A stretch of DNA of 64,000 nucleotides, taken from Bacteroidetes bacterium HLUCCA01. GTDB taxonomy: Bacteria > Bacteroidota > Rhodothermia > Balneolales > HLUCCA01. Positions 35,107-44,205 of the stretch are shown here, piece after piece. The DNA is taken from the NCBI GenBank assembly GCA_001314545.1, contig LIHN01000004.1:186001-250000 (forward strand). Direction: 5' to 3'. A program made the translations under genes and the position numbers. Under the pieces are notes generated by a model, which saw only the letters and a list, made by a program, of their open reading frames with translations, ran no database searches and was not told where the DNA came from. Position 1 is the first letter of the stretch, and each line of letters starts with the position of its first letter.

Positions 35107-35925
35107 ATGAAAACAAAACTCACAGATGAAGAACGCTTCGGCCTCGTATTTACCTCGTTGGTAAATGTGGTCATCATCATCCTTACGTTGCTGATTTATG
35201 CCGGCAATGTGGACGATGAGCGGTCGGCATTTATTGAGGTAACCCTGGGTGAGTTCAGTGACGGAACGGTAGCACAGTTCAATGAAGAGCGCAACCCAAA
35301 TGTAGCCACCCGACCTAATCCGTCCCGCGAGGAAACTCCCGAACCCGATCCGGAACCTGACCCCACCGAGCAGCCGGAACAGCAGCAACAGGAGGATGCC
35401 AAGGAAGTAAACCTGCCTGAGCAGGAAGAAGAGGTCCGGGAGGAAGTAGTCACCACCCCGGATACCGAGATTGTAGACCCTACGGTCACCCAGGAAGAAA
35501 TTATCAGTCCGGAAACCCCACCGGTCAGGCAGCAGGCCGAACCCGATGAAACCGAGCAGGAAGGGGAGGAAACCAGCGGTGATATCCGCGGTATACGCGG
35601 TCGGGTAGATGCCGACCAGGGAACAGGACTGGACCCGGTGCGTTCGGCTCCTTATCAGCTGGAGTGGGAGGGCGATGTTCAACGTTCACCTCTCGTTCAG
35701 CCGTTACCCAGTTACACAGTTGAAGTGGAAGCCGTGATTACAATTCGCTTTGAAGTGCGACCAGACGGCTCCGTTGGCATGATTCAGCCCCTTCGCCGGA
35801 TGAATCCGGAATTGGAGGCAGAAGTGGTACGAACGCTGCGGGGGTGGAGGTTTTCCAGACTGCCTGACAGTATGCCCCAGGAGAGCCAGTTTGGCGTGAT
35901 TACCTTCCGTTTTGTACTCAATTAG
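35107..35925 (+). CDS. TonB-family energy transducer
   Basis: The 272-residue protein has one N-terminal membrane anchor (FTSLVNVVIIILTLLIYAG, about residues 15-33) and a long Pro/Glu-rich spacer (about 60-180; PEPDPEPDPTEQPEQ). A C-terminal TonB fold ends it (VEAVITIRFEVRPDGSVG … VVRTLRGWRFSRLP). This is the standard TonB plan. With the two genes before it, it makes a complete ExbB-ExbD-TonB set. The signature TonB motif SSGxxxxD is not obvious, as in many short TonB relatives. It converges with the sugar dehydrogenase. Confidence 0.88.
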   Translation: MKTKLTDEERFGLVFTSLVNVVIIILTLLIYAGNVDDERSAFIEVTLGEFSDGTVAQFNEERNPNVATRPNPSREETPEPDPEPDPTEQPEQQQQEDAKEVNLPEQEEEVREEVVTTPDTEIVDPTVTQEEIISPETPPVRQQAEPDETEQEGEETSGDIRGIRGRVDADQGTGLDPVRSAPYQLEWEGDVQRSPLVQPLPSYTVEVEAVITIRFEVRPDGSVGMIQPLRRMNPELEAEVVRTLRGWRFSRLPDSMPQESQFGVITFRFVLN

Positions 35926-35950
35926 GGGCAAGCGAAGCATATCCATCCAA

Positions 35951-37144
35951 CTACTCCGGCAAAATCCGGTAAACGCTTCCGTTGTCGGTTGAGAAATAGA
36001 TGTATCCATCCGGAGCCTGCCGGACATCGCGGACCCGACCAATTGCTTCAAAAAGGCGCTCTTCATGTACTACGCGCTCACCGTCAAGGGCGGAACGATG
36101 CAGGTACTGAAAACTCAGTGACCCGATAAACAGGTTGTCTTCCCACTCCGGATACCGGTCGCCGGTGATATAAGCCATACCCGATGGACCGATAGAAGGC
36201 GTCCAGTAATGCAGGGGCTGTTCCATGCCCACCCGTGCTGTATCTTCGGTTATGATGGTACCGTTGTAGTTAATTCCATAGGTAATTTCAGGCCAGCCGT
36301 AGTTCAGACCGGCTCGCATGATATTCAGCTCATCCCCTCCGCGCGGACCGTGTTCGTGGCTCCAGAGTTCTCCGGTTTTGGGGTGCAGTATCATACCTTG
36401 CGGATTACGGTTGCCATAGGTGAAAATTTCATCGAAAGCTTCATCGTTACCCACAAACGGATTGTCTTCGGGTATACGACCATCATCGTGGAGCCGGTAT
36501 ACTTTGCCGCCGTAATGATCCAGCTGCTGGGCTGTATTCATCACACCACGGTCGCCGATGGTGAAGAACATATAACCGTTGTTGTCAAACACGATGCGGT
36601 TGCCGAAGTGATGCCGGGCGTTTGAAGCGGGCTCTTCCTGAAAAAGGATTTCCTGATCGGTTAAGGTGCTGCCTTCGGCGTCAAGCCGGGCACGCATGAC
36701 CTCTACATAGCCTTGTCCATCGGCAGTGCGGGCGGAGTAACTCAGGTAGATCCAGCCGTTGTCTTCGTAGTCCGGATGAACGACCACATCCAGTAATCCG
36801 CCCTGGTTGACGGCATAAATTTCGGGTAATCCGGCAACAGGCTCCGGTTGAACCTGTCCGTCACGAACCAGCCGAAGGTTTCCTGCCCGTTCGGTCAGTA
36901 AAACGGACCCGTCCGGAAGAAAAGCCATACCCCAGATAATCCCCAGGCCGCTGACGACCTCGTCGAGGCGGACATTCATGGCCTCAGTTTCGATAATTTC
37001 ACCCGCATTGACCGGAACGGCAAAGTAGTGACCCGGCTCAACCGGCGGTGTTGCAGCTGGGTTGGTTTCAGAGTGTGTAGCCTCAGCACACGATAGGGTT
37101 CCGACGCTGAGGATGAGGGTAAGTAACAGGTACGACTTTTTCAT
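35951..37144 (-). CDS. PQQ-dependent sugar dehydrogenase-like lipoprotein
   Basis: The 397-residue protein has a lipoprotein signal (KKSYLLLTLILSVGTLSC, lipobox ending at about C19) and a six-bladed propeller of the soluble glucose/sorbosone dehydrogenase family. Markers are GLGIIWGMAFLPDGSVLLTE, GGLLDVVVHPDY, RHHFGNRIVFD (with the family His), YGNRNPQGMILHP, HEHGPRGGDELN and WTPSIGPSGMAYI. Relatives oxidise aldoses using PQQ and pass electrons to the respiratory chain. No pqq synthesis genes are in the window. It converges with the TonB gene (25 bp apart). Confidence 0.9.
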   Translation of the reverse strand: MKKSYLLLTLILSVGTLSCAEATHSETNPAATPPVEPGHYFAVPVNAGEIIETEAMNVRLDEVVSGLGIIWGMAFLPDGSVLLTERAGNLRLVRDGQVQPEPVAGLPEIYAVNQGGLLDVVVHPDYEDNGWIYLSYSARTADGQGYVEVMRARLDAEGSTLTDQEILFQEEPASNARHHFGNRIVFDNNGYMFFTIGDRGVMNTAQQLDHYGGKVYRLHDDGRIPEDNPFVGNDEAFDEIFTYGNRNPQGMILHPKTGELWSHEHGPRGGDELNIMRAGLNYGWPEITYGINYNGTIITEDTARVGMEQPLHYWTPSIGPSGMAYITGDRYPEWEDNLFIGSLSFQYLHRSALDGERVVHEERLFEAIGRVRDVRQAPDGYIYFSTDNGSVYRILPE

Positions 37145-37544
37145 AAGGCTTTATTGTAATTTAATGTAGCACAGTATGTTGTGTGTGTAATTGCATTCTG
37201 AGTACCAGTCCTTTCACAATGAAACCGGGCCGGGATTATCAGGTCTGGTTTATCAGGAATGGCAATTCCAATGTTTCCGACAAATCACCTAACCGCAGAT
37301 TCGGCACAGGCGTTCTGTGGACGATGCTGGCGAAACCAAAGTGAAAACAGGTATTTAAAGTCAGGTTTAGCGCCCATAATACGCAATTGTAATCTATAAC
37401 TTTGCATGGTAAAGCGTTGGAAAATGATGTAAACACCAATCGCGCGGGCAAAAAAAAGCCGACCTCCGAAGAGGACGGCTTTATCGAATTTAGAACCTGA
37501 TTAGAGGTGTTATTTCAAACCTGTTTACGCAGGTCGCGGGTAAT
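37145..37544. other. 400-bp intergenic region
   Basis: No convincing gene lies here. It holds the leader of the sugar dehydrogenase (right side of that minus-strand gene), a stray TAACTTTG box at 37397-37404, and the glgP terminator at 37451-37485. No tRNA-like fold or long repeat was seen. Confidence 0.6.
37451..37485 (-). terminator. intrinsic terminator of glgP
   Basis: On the minus strand the stem AAAGCCG/CGGCTTT with an inner CCTC/GAGG pairing and a CGAA-type tetraloop (37455-37482) is followed by seven T residues. It lies about 60 bp beyond the glgP stop. Confidence 0.75.
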
Positions 37545-40013
37545 TCAGGAGTGTCTGAACCCTTTGATTCCCCAGATTTCACTGGCGTAATCGGATATGG
37601 TGCGATCGGAGGAAAATTTCCCGATACGTGCCACATTGTGAATGGCCATTTTGAACCAGGCGTCCTGATTACGGTACAGTGCTTCTACCGCTTTTTGCGA
37701 TTGAGCATAAGCATCATAGTCGGCCATGAGCATGTAGTAGTCGCCCCCATCGAGCAATGTATTGTAGATGGGTGCGAAAAGATTGGATTGGCCCGGTGAG
37801 AAGAATCCATCCCGAATCTGGTCAACTATCTGACGCAGCTCCGCACTGGCATGATAGTGATCCCACGGGTTGTAGCCACGCTGACGGATTTCATCAATTT
37901 CTTCCACCTTCAGACCGAAGATGAAGATATTCTCATCACCAACTTCCTCCCGGATTTCTACGTTGGCGCCATCCAGTGTGCCAATGGTAATGGCACCATT
38001 CAGGGCGAACTTCATATTTCCGGTACCGGAAGCTTCCATTCCGGCGGTAGAAATCTGTTCCGACAAGTCGGCTGCCGGGATGATTTTCTCGGCGAGGGAT
38101 ACGCTGTAGTTCGGCAGAAATACCATTTTCAGTTTATCACCCACCTCGGGATCGTTATTGATCACCTCTGCGGCGCTGTTTATGAATTTGATAAACAGTT
38201 TGGCCATGGCGTAACCCGGAGCAGCCTTTCCGGCAAAGATGACCGTCCGCGGTGTGAAGGGAGCGTCAGGATTGGCTTTGATCCGGTTGTACAGTGCGAT
38301 GGTATGCATCGCCAGCAGCAGCTGTCGTTTGTACTCATGGATTCGTTTGATCTGCACATCAAAGATGGAGTCCGGATTGATATCCACATCCATTTCTTTT
38401 TTGATGTATTCCGCCAGTTGCAGCTTGTTTTCCCGCTTGATAGCCGCAAACTTTTTGACAAAGGTTTTATTGGTAGCCAGCTTGTCAATGTTTTTCAGCT
38501 CACTGAGTTTGGTTACCCAACTCTCACCAATTTTGTCGGTAATAGCATCGGCCAGCTTCGGATTACATTGCCGCAACCATCGACGGGGTGTGATCCCGTT
38601 GGTTTTATTGGTGAATTTCTCCGGCATCATTTCGTAGAAATCGCGGAAAATGGTTTTGGTAATCAGCGAGGAGTGGAGCGCCGCCACGCCGTTAACCTTA
38701 TGCGATCCCACAATGCCGAGGTTGGCCATCTGTACCGAGGGTTGTTCGCCTTCTGAAATAATGCTCATTCTGCGCACGCGGTTTACATCGTCACCGAAGG
38801 TTTCGTGAACCTCATCCAGGAATCGTCGGTTAATTTCATAGATGATCTGCAGATGTCGAGGCAGCATATTTCTGAGCAGGGTGACCGGCCAGCGTTCCAG
38901 TGCCTCAGGCAGAATCGTGTGGTTGGTGTAGGCGATGGTTTGTGTTGTCACGTTCCAGGCTGTATCCCAGTCGAGCCCCTCTTCATCCATCAGTATGCGC
39001 ATCAGCTCCGGCACCGCCAGATTGGGGTGGGTGTCATTACACTGAATGGCCACTTTCTCGTGGAAACGCGACATGTCCGTGTGATTTTTCTTGTAACGAC
39101 GGATGATGTCTTGCAGGGAGGATGTTACCAAAAAGTATTCCTGCTTAAGACGAAGCTCTTGTCCTACAAATACTTTGTCATTCGGATAGAGTACCCGCGA
39201 AATATTTTCGTGCAGCTGCATATCGCGCACAGCGTTGATATACTCGCCCTGATTGAAGCTGCTCAGATCCAGGGATTTCGGCGATGCAGCCTTCCATAAC
39301 CGGAGGTTGTTTACCACGTCGTTTTTGAAACCCGGCACCGGCATATCGTAGGCCACGGCCATGACTTTCTGGGTGTTTTCCAGGCGGAAACGAAGGTTGC
39401 CGTTTTCATCATGGTACGGAACGGACTGTCCGTAGAAGTGCACCGGATACATGGTGTGAGGGCGGACTACATCCCAGGGATTACCGAATCGCAGCCAGGT
39501 GTCAGGTCGTTCAACCTGATATCCGTCAATTACTTTCTGGAGGAATATTCCATAATCGTAGCGGATTCCGTAGCCATATCCGGGTATACCCAGGGTTGCC
39601 ATGGAGTCCAGAAAACAGGCTGCCAGCCGACCCAGACCGCCGTTACCCAGTGCGGCGTCGGTTTCTACTTCACGAAGCTCGTCATAGTCGATGCCCACCT
39701 CGGCCAATACCTGCCGTACCTCGTCCTGAATTCCAAGGTTGATCAGCGCATTGTCCAGCATGCGACCAATCAGAAACTCCATCGATATGTAGTAGACTCT
39801 CTTTTCGTCGTGTTCATAATATTTTTGCTGCGTGTCCAGCCAGCGGTCGTGCAGGCGGTCCAGAATAGTCAGTACCACACTTCGGTACTGGTCCCACTGC
39901 GTTTTTGAATGTTCATCTTTGGCCAGCGTGTATCGCAGGTGCTCTAAAATCCCTTCCTTGATGGATGCTATATCCATTCCCTTACGAGGCTCAAGCTTTG
40001 AAACCTTTCCCAT
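37545..40013 (-). CDS. glgP: glycogen phosphorylase
   Basis: This 822-residue GT35 enzyme releases glucose-1-phosphate from glycogen or maltodextrin. The N-terminal part shows YYISMEFLIGR, ALGNGGLGRLAACFLDS and GYGYGIRYDYGIF. The C-terminal half has the pyridoxal-phosphate site EASGTGNMKFALNG with its lysine, and GTLDGANVEI. The length equals that of MalP/GlgP enzymes. A palindromic LacI-type site begins about 30-40 bp upstream of its ATG, and a terminator follows, so it is probably a single regulated transcript. It complements the glgB-malQ pair 8 kb away. Confidence 0.97.
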   Translation of the reverse strand: MGKVSKLEPRKGMDIASIKEGILEHLRYTLAKDEHSKTQWDQYRSVVLTILDRLHDRWLDTQQKYYEHDEKRVYYISMEFLIGRMLDNALINLGIQDEVRQVLAEVGIDYDELREVETDAALGNGGLGRLAACFLDSMATLGIPGYGYGIRYDYGIFLQKVIDGYQVERPDTWLRFGNPWDVVRPHTMYPVHFYGQSVPYHDENGNLRFRLENTQKVMAVAYDMPVPGFKNDVVNNLRLWKAASPKSLDLSSFNQGEYINAVRDMQLHENISRVLYPNDKVFVGQELRLKQEYFLVTSSLQDIIRRYKKNHTDMSRFHEKVAIQCNDTHPNLAVPELMRILMDEEGLDWDTAWNVTTQTIAYTNHTILPEALERWPVTLLRNMLPRHLQIIYEINRRFLDEVHETFGDDVNRVRRMSIISEGEQPSVQMANLGIVGSHKVNGVAALHSSLITKTIFRDFYEMMPEKFTNKTNGITPRRWLRQCNPKLADAITDKIGESWVTKLSELKNIDKLATNKTFVKKFAAIKRENKLQLAEYIKKEMDVDINPDSIFDVQIKRIHEYKRQLLLAMHTIALYNRIKANPDAPFTPRTVIFAGKAAPGYAMAKLFIKFINSAAEVINNDPEVGDKLKMVFLPNYSVSLAEKIIPAADLSEQISTAGMEASGTGNMKFALNGAITIGTLDGANVEIREEVGDENIFIFGLKVEEIDEIRQRGYNPWDHYHASAELRQIVDQIRDGFFSPGQSNLFAPIYNTLLDGGDYYMLMADYDAYAQSQKAVEALYRNQDAWFKMAIHNVARIGKFSSDRTISDYASEIWGIKGFRHS

Positions 40014-40043
40014 ACAAATTTTTAATTATTTAATAATAAATGA

Positions 40044-40067
40044 CTTACGTGAATGTAAGCGCTTACG
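40044..40067. promoter_or_regulatory. LacI/GalR-type operator upstream of glgP
   Basis: GTAAGCGCTTAC at 40055-40066 is a perfect 12-bp palindrome with the central CG step typical of LacI-family operators. A third half-site (CTTAC at 40044-40048) pairs with GTAAG (40055-40059) over a 6-base gap. It lies 42 bp upstream of the glgP start on the minus strand. The regulator gene is not in the window. Confidence 0.6.
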
Positions 40068-40092
40068 TTTTCAGTAAAATACGAAAAAACCG

Positions 40093-40968
40093 TTAGCTTT
40101 TGCGCAGAATCCGACGGTCGGGCTGAAACATCGGACCGGTGAGGTTGGCCTGATATCCTTCCTGTTTGAGGTATTCAAAGGCTTCGACAGCGACAAATTC
40201 GTGGTTGAACAGTCCGTAAACGGACGACCCGCTTCCGCTCATGGCCGCGTACAGGGCGCCCATTTCATACATCTGGTCTTTGAGCATCCCGGTAAAGGGA
40301 TGAATTTCGATAACGGGTGGTTCCAGGTCATTCACCAGGAAGGTACTCCATTCCTCGGCGGGGTACTCGGTCAGTACGCGGCGCACATCCAGCGACGCAT
40401 CCTGATAGGGTTGACAGAACCGGTAGGCCTCGGCGGTGCTGCTTTCAAAGCCCGGGTAAACGGTAACGATGTGCATATCCGGCTGAAGGTCTGTGAATTC
40501 AAGCTGGTCGCCGATGCCCTCAGCCAGTGCTGTTCTGCCATGAACGAAAATGGGGACGTCGGCGCCGAGCCGTACTCCGAGGGTGGCCAGCTCGTCATCG
40601 TTCATCTCCAGTTCTTCAATGGTATTGATCATATGCAGCATGAGGGCGGCATTGCTGCTTCCCCCGCCAAGTCCGGCACCCATCGGGATCATTTTGCTTA
40701 ATTGAATATGGTAATTAAGCGACCGCCCGGCTTCGGCTTCCATCAACCGAACGGCTTTCATGATCAGGTTGTCATCACCGGTACCGAGTTCCTTGTTGCT
40801 GCAGCGGAAGAGGGTTTCATGGGAGGCGCTCACCTGCAGCTTGTCATACCAGTTAATGAACACAAAGCCGGTCTGAAGGGCGTGATACCCGTTGGGGTAT
40901 CGCTGTGTGATGCGTAGTCCGAGGTTGATTTTGGCGTAGGATTTCGCGATGTAGGTAGGTTGGTTCAT
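40093..40968 (-). CDS. ispE: 4-diphosphocytidyl-2-C-methyl-D-erythritol kinase
   Basis: IspE (291 aa) phosphorylates CDP-methylerythritol in the MEP isoprenoid pathway. The N-terminus (SYAKINLGLRITQRYPNGYH) and the GHMP-kinase ATP loop PMGAGLGGGSSNAAL are diagnostic. LGADVPIFVHGRTALAEGIG and the C-terminal AAMSGSGSSVYGLF complete the active site. The start overlaps the end of the nucleotidyltransferase gene by 4 bp (40965-40968), so the two are translated together. No other isp gene is present. Confidence 0.96.
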   Translation of the reverse strand: MNQPTYIAKSYAKINLGLRITQRYPNGYHALQTGFVFINWYDKLQVSASHETLFRCSNKELGTGDDNLIMKAVRLMEAEAGRSLNYHIQLSKMIPMGAGLGGGSSNAALMLHMINTIEELEMNDDELATLGVRLGADVPIFVHGRTALAEGIGDQLEFTDLQPDMHIVTVYPGFESSTAEAYRFCQPYQDASLDVRRVLTEYPAEEWSTFLVNDLEPPVIEIHPFTGMLKDQMYEMGALYAAMSGSGSSVYGLFNHEFVAVEAFEYLKQEGYQANLTGPMFQPDRRILRKS

Positions 40969-42380
40969 TGGCGGAGGACCTGGTCTTTGATGCGGTACAT
41001 ATAGCTGAGGGCAGCTTCGTATTCGTTGGGAATTTCTCCATCCAGAATGGCTTCCTCGATGGCTTTCTTGATTTTCCCAACGTCAGGACCGGCTTTCAGT
41101 CCGAGTTTTTCCATGATTTCATCGCCGCGCACCGGGGGTTGCCAGTTGCGAAGTTTGTCTTGCGCTTCCACCTCTTTCATGCGTTCGGTTACATGATCAA
41201 AATTGCGCAGGAATCGTTTGACCTTGGCGTCGTTTTTGCTGGTGATATCGGCCCGGCACAGGGTCATAAGGTCGTCAATATCCTCACCGGCTTCAAACAG
41301 CAACCGTCGGATAGCACTGTCGGTTACTTCTTCGCTGACCAGGGCGATGGGTCGCAGGTGGAGGCGGACCAGCTTGCGGACGTATTTCATGCGTTCGTCA
41401 AGGGGAAGGCATAAACGGGCAAATATGCGCTTGGTCCAGCTGGCGCCGAGGGCGTCGTGCCCATGGAAGGTCCACCCGGTACCGGGCACAAAGCGCTGGG
41501 TGGGCGGTTTGGCAATATCGTGCATGATGGCCGCCCATCGCAGCCAGAGCTTGTCAGAAACACGTGCTACATTGTCCAGCACTTCCAGGGTGTGCCAGAA
41601 GTTGTCTTTATGGCGAATGTTATTGATTACTTTAACCCCGTGGAGGTCGCACAGTTCCGGAAAAAACTGTTGCAGAAGCCCGGTTTCGAAGAGAATGCGG
41701 AAGCCGGTGGAAGGCATGGGGGCAGCTGCAATTTTATTCAGCTCATCGGTGATACGTTCCTGAGAGATTATTTGAAGACGGTCTGCCATTGTTTGCATGG
41801 CTTCGAGGGTTTTTTCTTCAATATCAAACCCGAGCTGGGTGCTGAACCGTGCGGCCCGCATCATTCGCAGCGGGTCATCATCGAAGGTTTCCTGCGGGTC
41901 CAGCGGTGTACGGATGATGCGATTGCGCATATCCTGCACGCCGCCAAAGGGGTCGAGCAGGGCACCGTAATTTTCGGAATTGAGCGACCACGACAGGGCA
42001 TTGATGGTGAAATCCCGGCGGCGCTGATCGTCTTCGAGGGTTCCGTCTTCCACAATCGGTTTGCGGGAATCCCGTTGATAACTTTCCCGCCGGGCTCCTA
42101 CAAACTCCAGGTCGATGCCGTTCCAGCGGATATGGGCCGTGCCGAATTGTTTGAAAACACTCAGATGATCGGTTTCAAGTGCCCGGGCTACTTCTTCGGC
42201 CAATGCAATGCCCGACCCTACGGTCACAAAATCAATATCGGGCTGCTCTTTGAGATGGAGCCGGTTCAGGTAATAATCACGCACGTACCCTCCCACCACA
42301 TACACGGGTTGCTTTATGCGCCCGGCAGCATCCGAAACAAGCCTGAAAAGTTCTTCGTGTTGGGGGTCGAGTCCGATCAA
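40965..42380 (-). CDS. cca: tRNA nucleotidyltransferase/poly(A) polymerase with HD domain
   Basis: This 471-residue class II nucleotidyltransferase shows the head motif PVYVVGGYVRDYYL and the metal site as PDIDFVT. RRRDFTINALSW and DPLRMMRAARFSTQLGF continue the core. An HD domain follows (MHDIAKPPTQRF; GHDALGASW). This layout fits an enzyme adding CCA to tRNA, or only part of it in split systems. The start at 42380 is a TTG, placed 4 codons before the conserved region; no upstream ATG exists in this frame. It is the first gene of the pair with ispE. Confidence 0.92.
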   Translation of the reverse strand: MIGLDPQHEELFRLVSDAAGRIKQPVYVVGGYVRDYYLNRLHLKEQPDIDFVTVGSGIALAEEVARALETDHLSVFKQFGTAHIRWNGIDLEFVGARRESYQRDSRKPIVEDGTLEDDQRRRDFTINALSWSLNSENYGALLDPFGGVQDMRNRIIRTPLDPQETFDDDPLRMMRAARFSTQLGFDIEEKTLEAMQTMADRLQIISQERITDELNKIAAAPMPSTGFRILFETGLLQQFFPELCDLHGVKVINNIRHKDNFWHTLEVLDNVARVSDKLWLRWAAIMHDIAKPPTQRFVPGTGWTFHGHDALGASWTKRIFARLCLPLDERMKYVRKLVRLHLRPIALVSEEVTDSAIRRLLFEAGEDIDDLMTLCRADITSKNDAKVKRFLRNFDHVTERMKEVEAQDKLRNWQPPVRGDEIMEKLGLKAGPDVGKIKKAIEEAILDGEIPNEYEAALSYMYRIKDQVLRQ

Positions 42381-42548
42381 AACAAATGGTATTTTAAGAG
42401 TTGCAGCACAGTAACGCGATCATGTGTTCATGAAAGCGGGGCTGACGGATGCACAAAATACGAGGATTGCGGTTGCCGTTCAGCCGCTCTTCCCAAAAAA
42501 GTCCGGCCAACAACAGCAGGTCACAGCAGTAAACGGGTGTAAACAGGG

Positions 42549-42556
42549 TACTTTTG
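42549..42556 (+). promoter_or_regulatory. candidate -7 box for the cation transporter gene
   Basis: TACTTTTG matches TAnnTTTG exactly, 23 bp ahead of the ATG at 42579. No TTTG-like -33 element lies at the expected distance, so support is partial. Confidence 0.4.
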
Positions 42557-42578
42557 CCCGGTCGCCTTCATGTAATTT

Positions 42579-43511
42579 ATGGTTTCAAATACCGTAAAAA
42601 ACGCCATACGCATAAGTTTTGCGGTATCGGTCGTCTCATTTCTGATCAAATTTACCGGGTACCTGGTTACCGGGTCTAACGCCGTATTGTCTGATATGGC
42701 CGAGTCTGTGGTACACCTGCTGGCGGTGGGTTTTTCCATGTATGGTGTTTACCTGAGTATGAAACCACCCGACGAAGAGCACCCTTATGGCCATGAACGC
42801 ATCGAGTTTCTGGCCGTAGGTGCGGAAGGGTCTGTCATTATCATAGCCGGGGTTACCATTATTTACCAATCGATCCGACACATGGTTCTGGGTTTGCAGC
42901 CCGAAAACCTGGAAGAAGGAATCATGGTAGTTGCTGCAGCTGGTTTGGTCAATCTGGCCCTTGGGACGTACCTGATGTACACGGGTAAATCCAGTAAAAA
43001 CAACATAATAATTGGCAATGCACGCCATACCTTAACCGATGTATGGACCAGTGGCGGGGTCATTCTGACGCTGGTTCTGATTCGGTGGACGAATTTTACC
43101 CTGCTGGATTCGCTGGTAGCTATAGCTGTGGCCTTCTACATCATGTATGAAGGTTACAACCTGGTACGGTTCGCCTATCGGGGAATAATGGACGAGCGCG
43201 ATGAAGACCAGGATCGTCGTATACGGGAGGTACTTGAAAACCGGCTTCCGTCCGAGATCAGGAGCTGGCACGGGTTGCGGCACCGTACGGCGGGAAGGAC
43301 TACCTGGGTAGAATTGCACGTTCTGTTTGATAAGGATATACGGCTGGAGGAGGCCCATGATGTGGGTACCGAGCTGGAGCGGCGTATTATGACCTCGGTG
43401 GAGGGCGATGCCGTTGTAACGCTGCACCTTGAGCCGGAACAGACCCATGAGGATGCCCACGAAAAATTGAAGGGTACCTACGAAAATAATGCCATCGACA
43501 AGATGATGTAG
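42579..43511 (+). CDS. cation diffusion facilitator family transporter
   Basis: The 310-residue inner-membrane protein has six membrane helices followed by a cytoplasmic ferredoxin-like domain. CDF signatures are SNAVLSDMAESVVHLLAVG (helix 2, metal-site residues), HPYGHERIEFLAVGAEG, and GNARHTLTDVWTSGGVILTL (helix 5), with the paired His/Asp residues of the Zn/Fe/Mn exchange site. The cytoplasmic domain ends in VVTLHLEPE. It exports divalent metals in exchange for protons. Ion choice cannot be read safely. A universal stress protein gene follows. Confidence 0.93.
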   Translation: MVSNTVKNAIRISFAVSVVSFLIKFTGYLVTGSNAVLSDMAESVVHLLAVGFSMYGVYLSMKPPDEEHPYGHERIEFLAVGAEGSVIIIAGVTIIYQSIRHMVLGLQPENLEEGIMVVAAAGLVNLALGTYLMYTGKSSKNNIIIGNARHTLTDVWTSGGVILTLVLIRWTNFTLLDSLVAIAVAFYIMYEGYNLVRFAYRGIMDERDEDQDRRIREVLENRLPSEIRSWHGLRHRTAGRTTWVELHVLFDKDIRLEEAHDVGTELERRIMTSVEGDAVVTLHLEPEQTHEDAHEKLKGTYENNAIDKMM

Positions 43512-43591
43512 ACCGTCGCGGACCGCCAACATCGATTTAACTCAGAACCGCACTCCTGCAGTAACGCAGCGTGCCAACATCTAAACAGGTT

Positions 43592-44017
43592 ATGGACTTA
43601 CCGCAAAACTGGCTTATTGCCACCGATGGATCTAAATATGCAACCATGTCGGTTGAATATGCCGCCCGACTGTATGCGTGTATGTCGCCCAGGCCGAATG
43701 TGCTGTTACTGAATATCATTCCGGATCCTCGACGAAAGGGGGCGGTTGATCATGAAACCGAGGCGGGTAGCAGGCGGGTACTGGCTGAATCCCGTCAGTT
43801 TTTTCTGGACCTGGCCGGATCCGATGAAACTGTTTCAACCATGGTTGGCATCGGTGAGCCCAGACAGATAATTGTTGAGACGGTTAAAGCCAACAAAATT
43901 GATCACCTGATTATGGGCGGTGCTGATTATCAGTGGCGGATTACGGATTTGCTCAGCGGCGGGGTTACAAACTACATTATTGAGCATGTGAGTTGCGTGA
44001 TTACACTGATAAAATAG
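43592..44017 (+). CDS. universal stress protein (UspA domain)
   Basis: The product (141 aa from the ATG at 43592; a GTG at 43571 would add 7) is a single Usp domain. It starts NWLIATDGSKYATMSVEYAARL, the usual first strand and helix, and has VLLLNIIPDPRR and a C-terminal HLIMGGADYQW … INYIIEHVSCVITLIK-like end (actual TNYIIEHVSCVITL). The ATP-binding G-x2-G-x9-G pattern near the C-terminus is only partial. It is 80 bp after the CDF gene and may share its transcript. Confidence 0.85.
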   Translation: MDLPQNWLIATDGSKYATMSVEYAARLYACMSPRPNVLLLNIIPDPRRKGAVDHETEAGSRRVLAESRQFFLDLAGSDETVSTMVGIGEPRQIIVETVKANKIDHLIMGGADYQWRITDLLSGGVTNYIIEHVSCVITLIK

Positions 44018-44205
44018 GGATTGTGCAGTCCGAAGCGGTGCGTGTTTGTACCAGATACCAATGATTTGACTAGAGCACAATGCGCGCCGTTGCACCAGAT
44101 GCACAGACCCAGCTGGCACACCCATCGATTGACGGGTGTCAGAGGGTAGAGGCAGTACCGCCCGACAAGGGTGCAGGCTGAAGCGGCACCCCCATCTCGA
44201 CCGGC

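Noticed and set aside
37397-37485. Small RNA driven by TAACTTTG and ended by the glgP terminator hairpin
   Set aside because: No -33 element at the right distance, and on the plus strand the hairpin is followed by only three T residues; it serves the minus strand.
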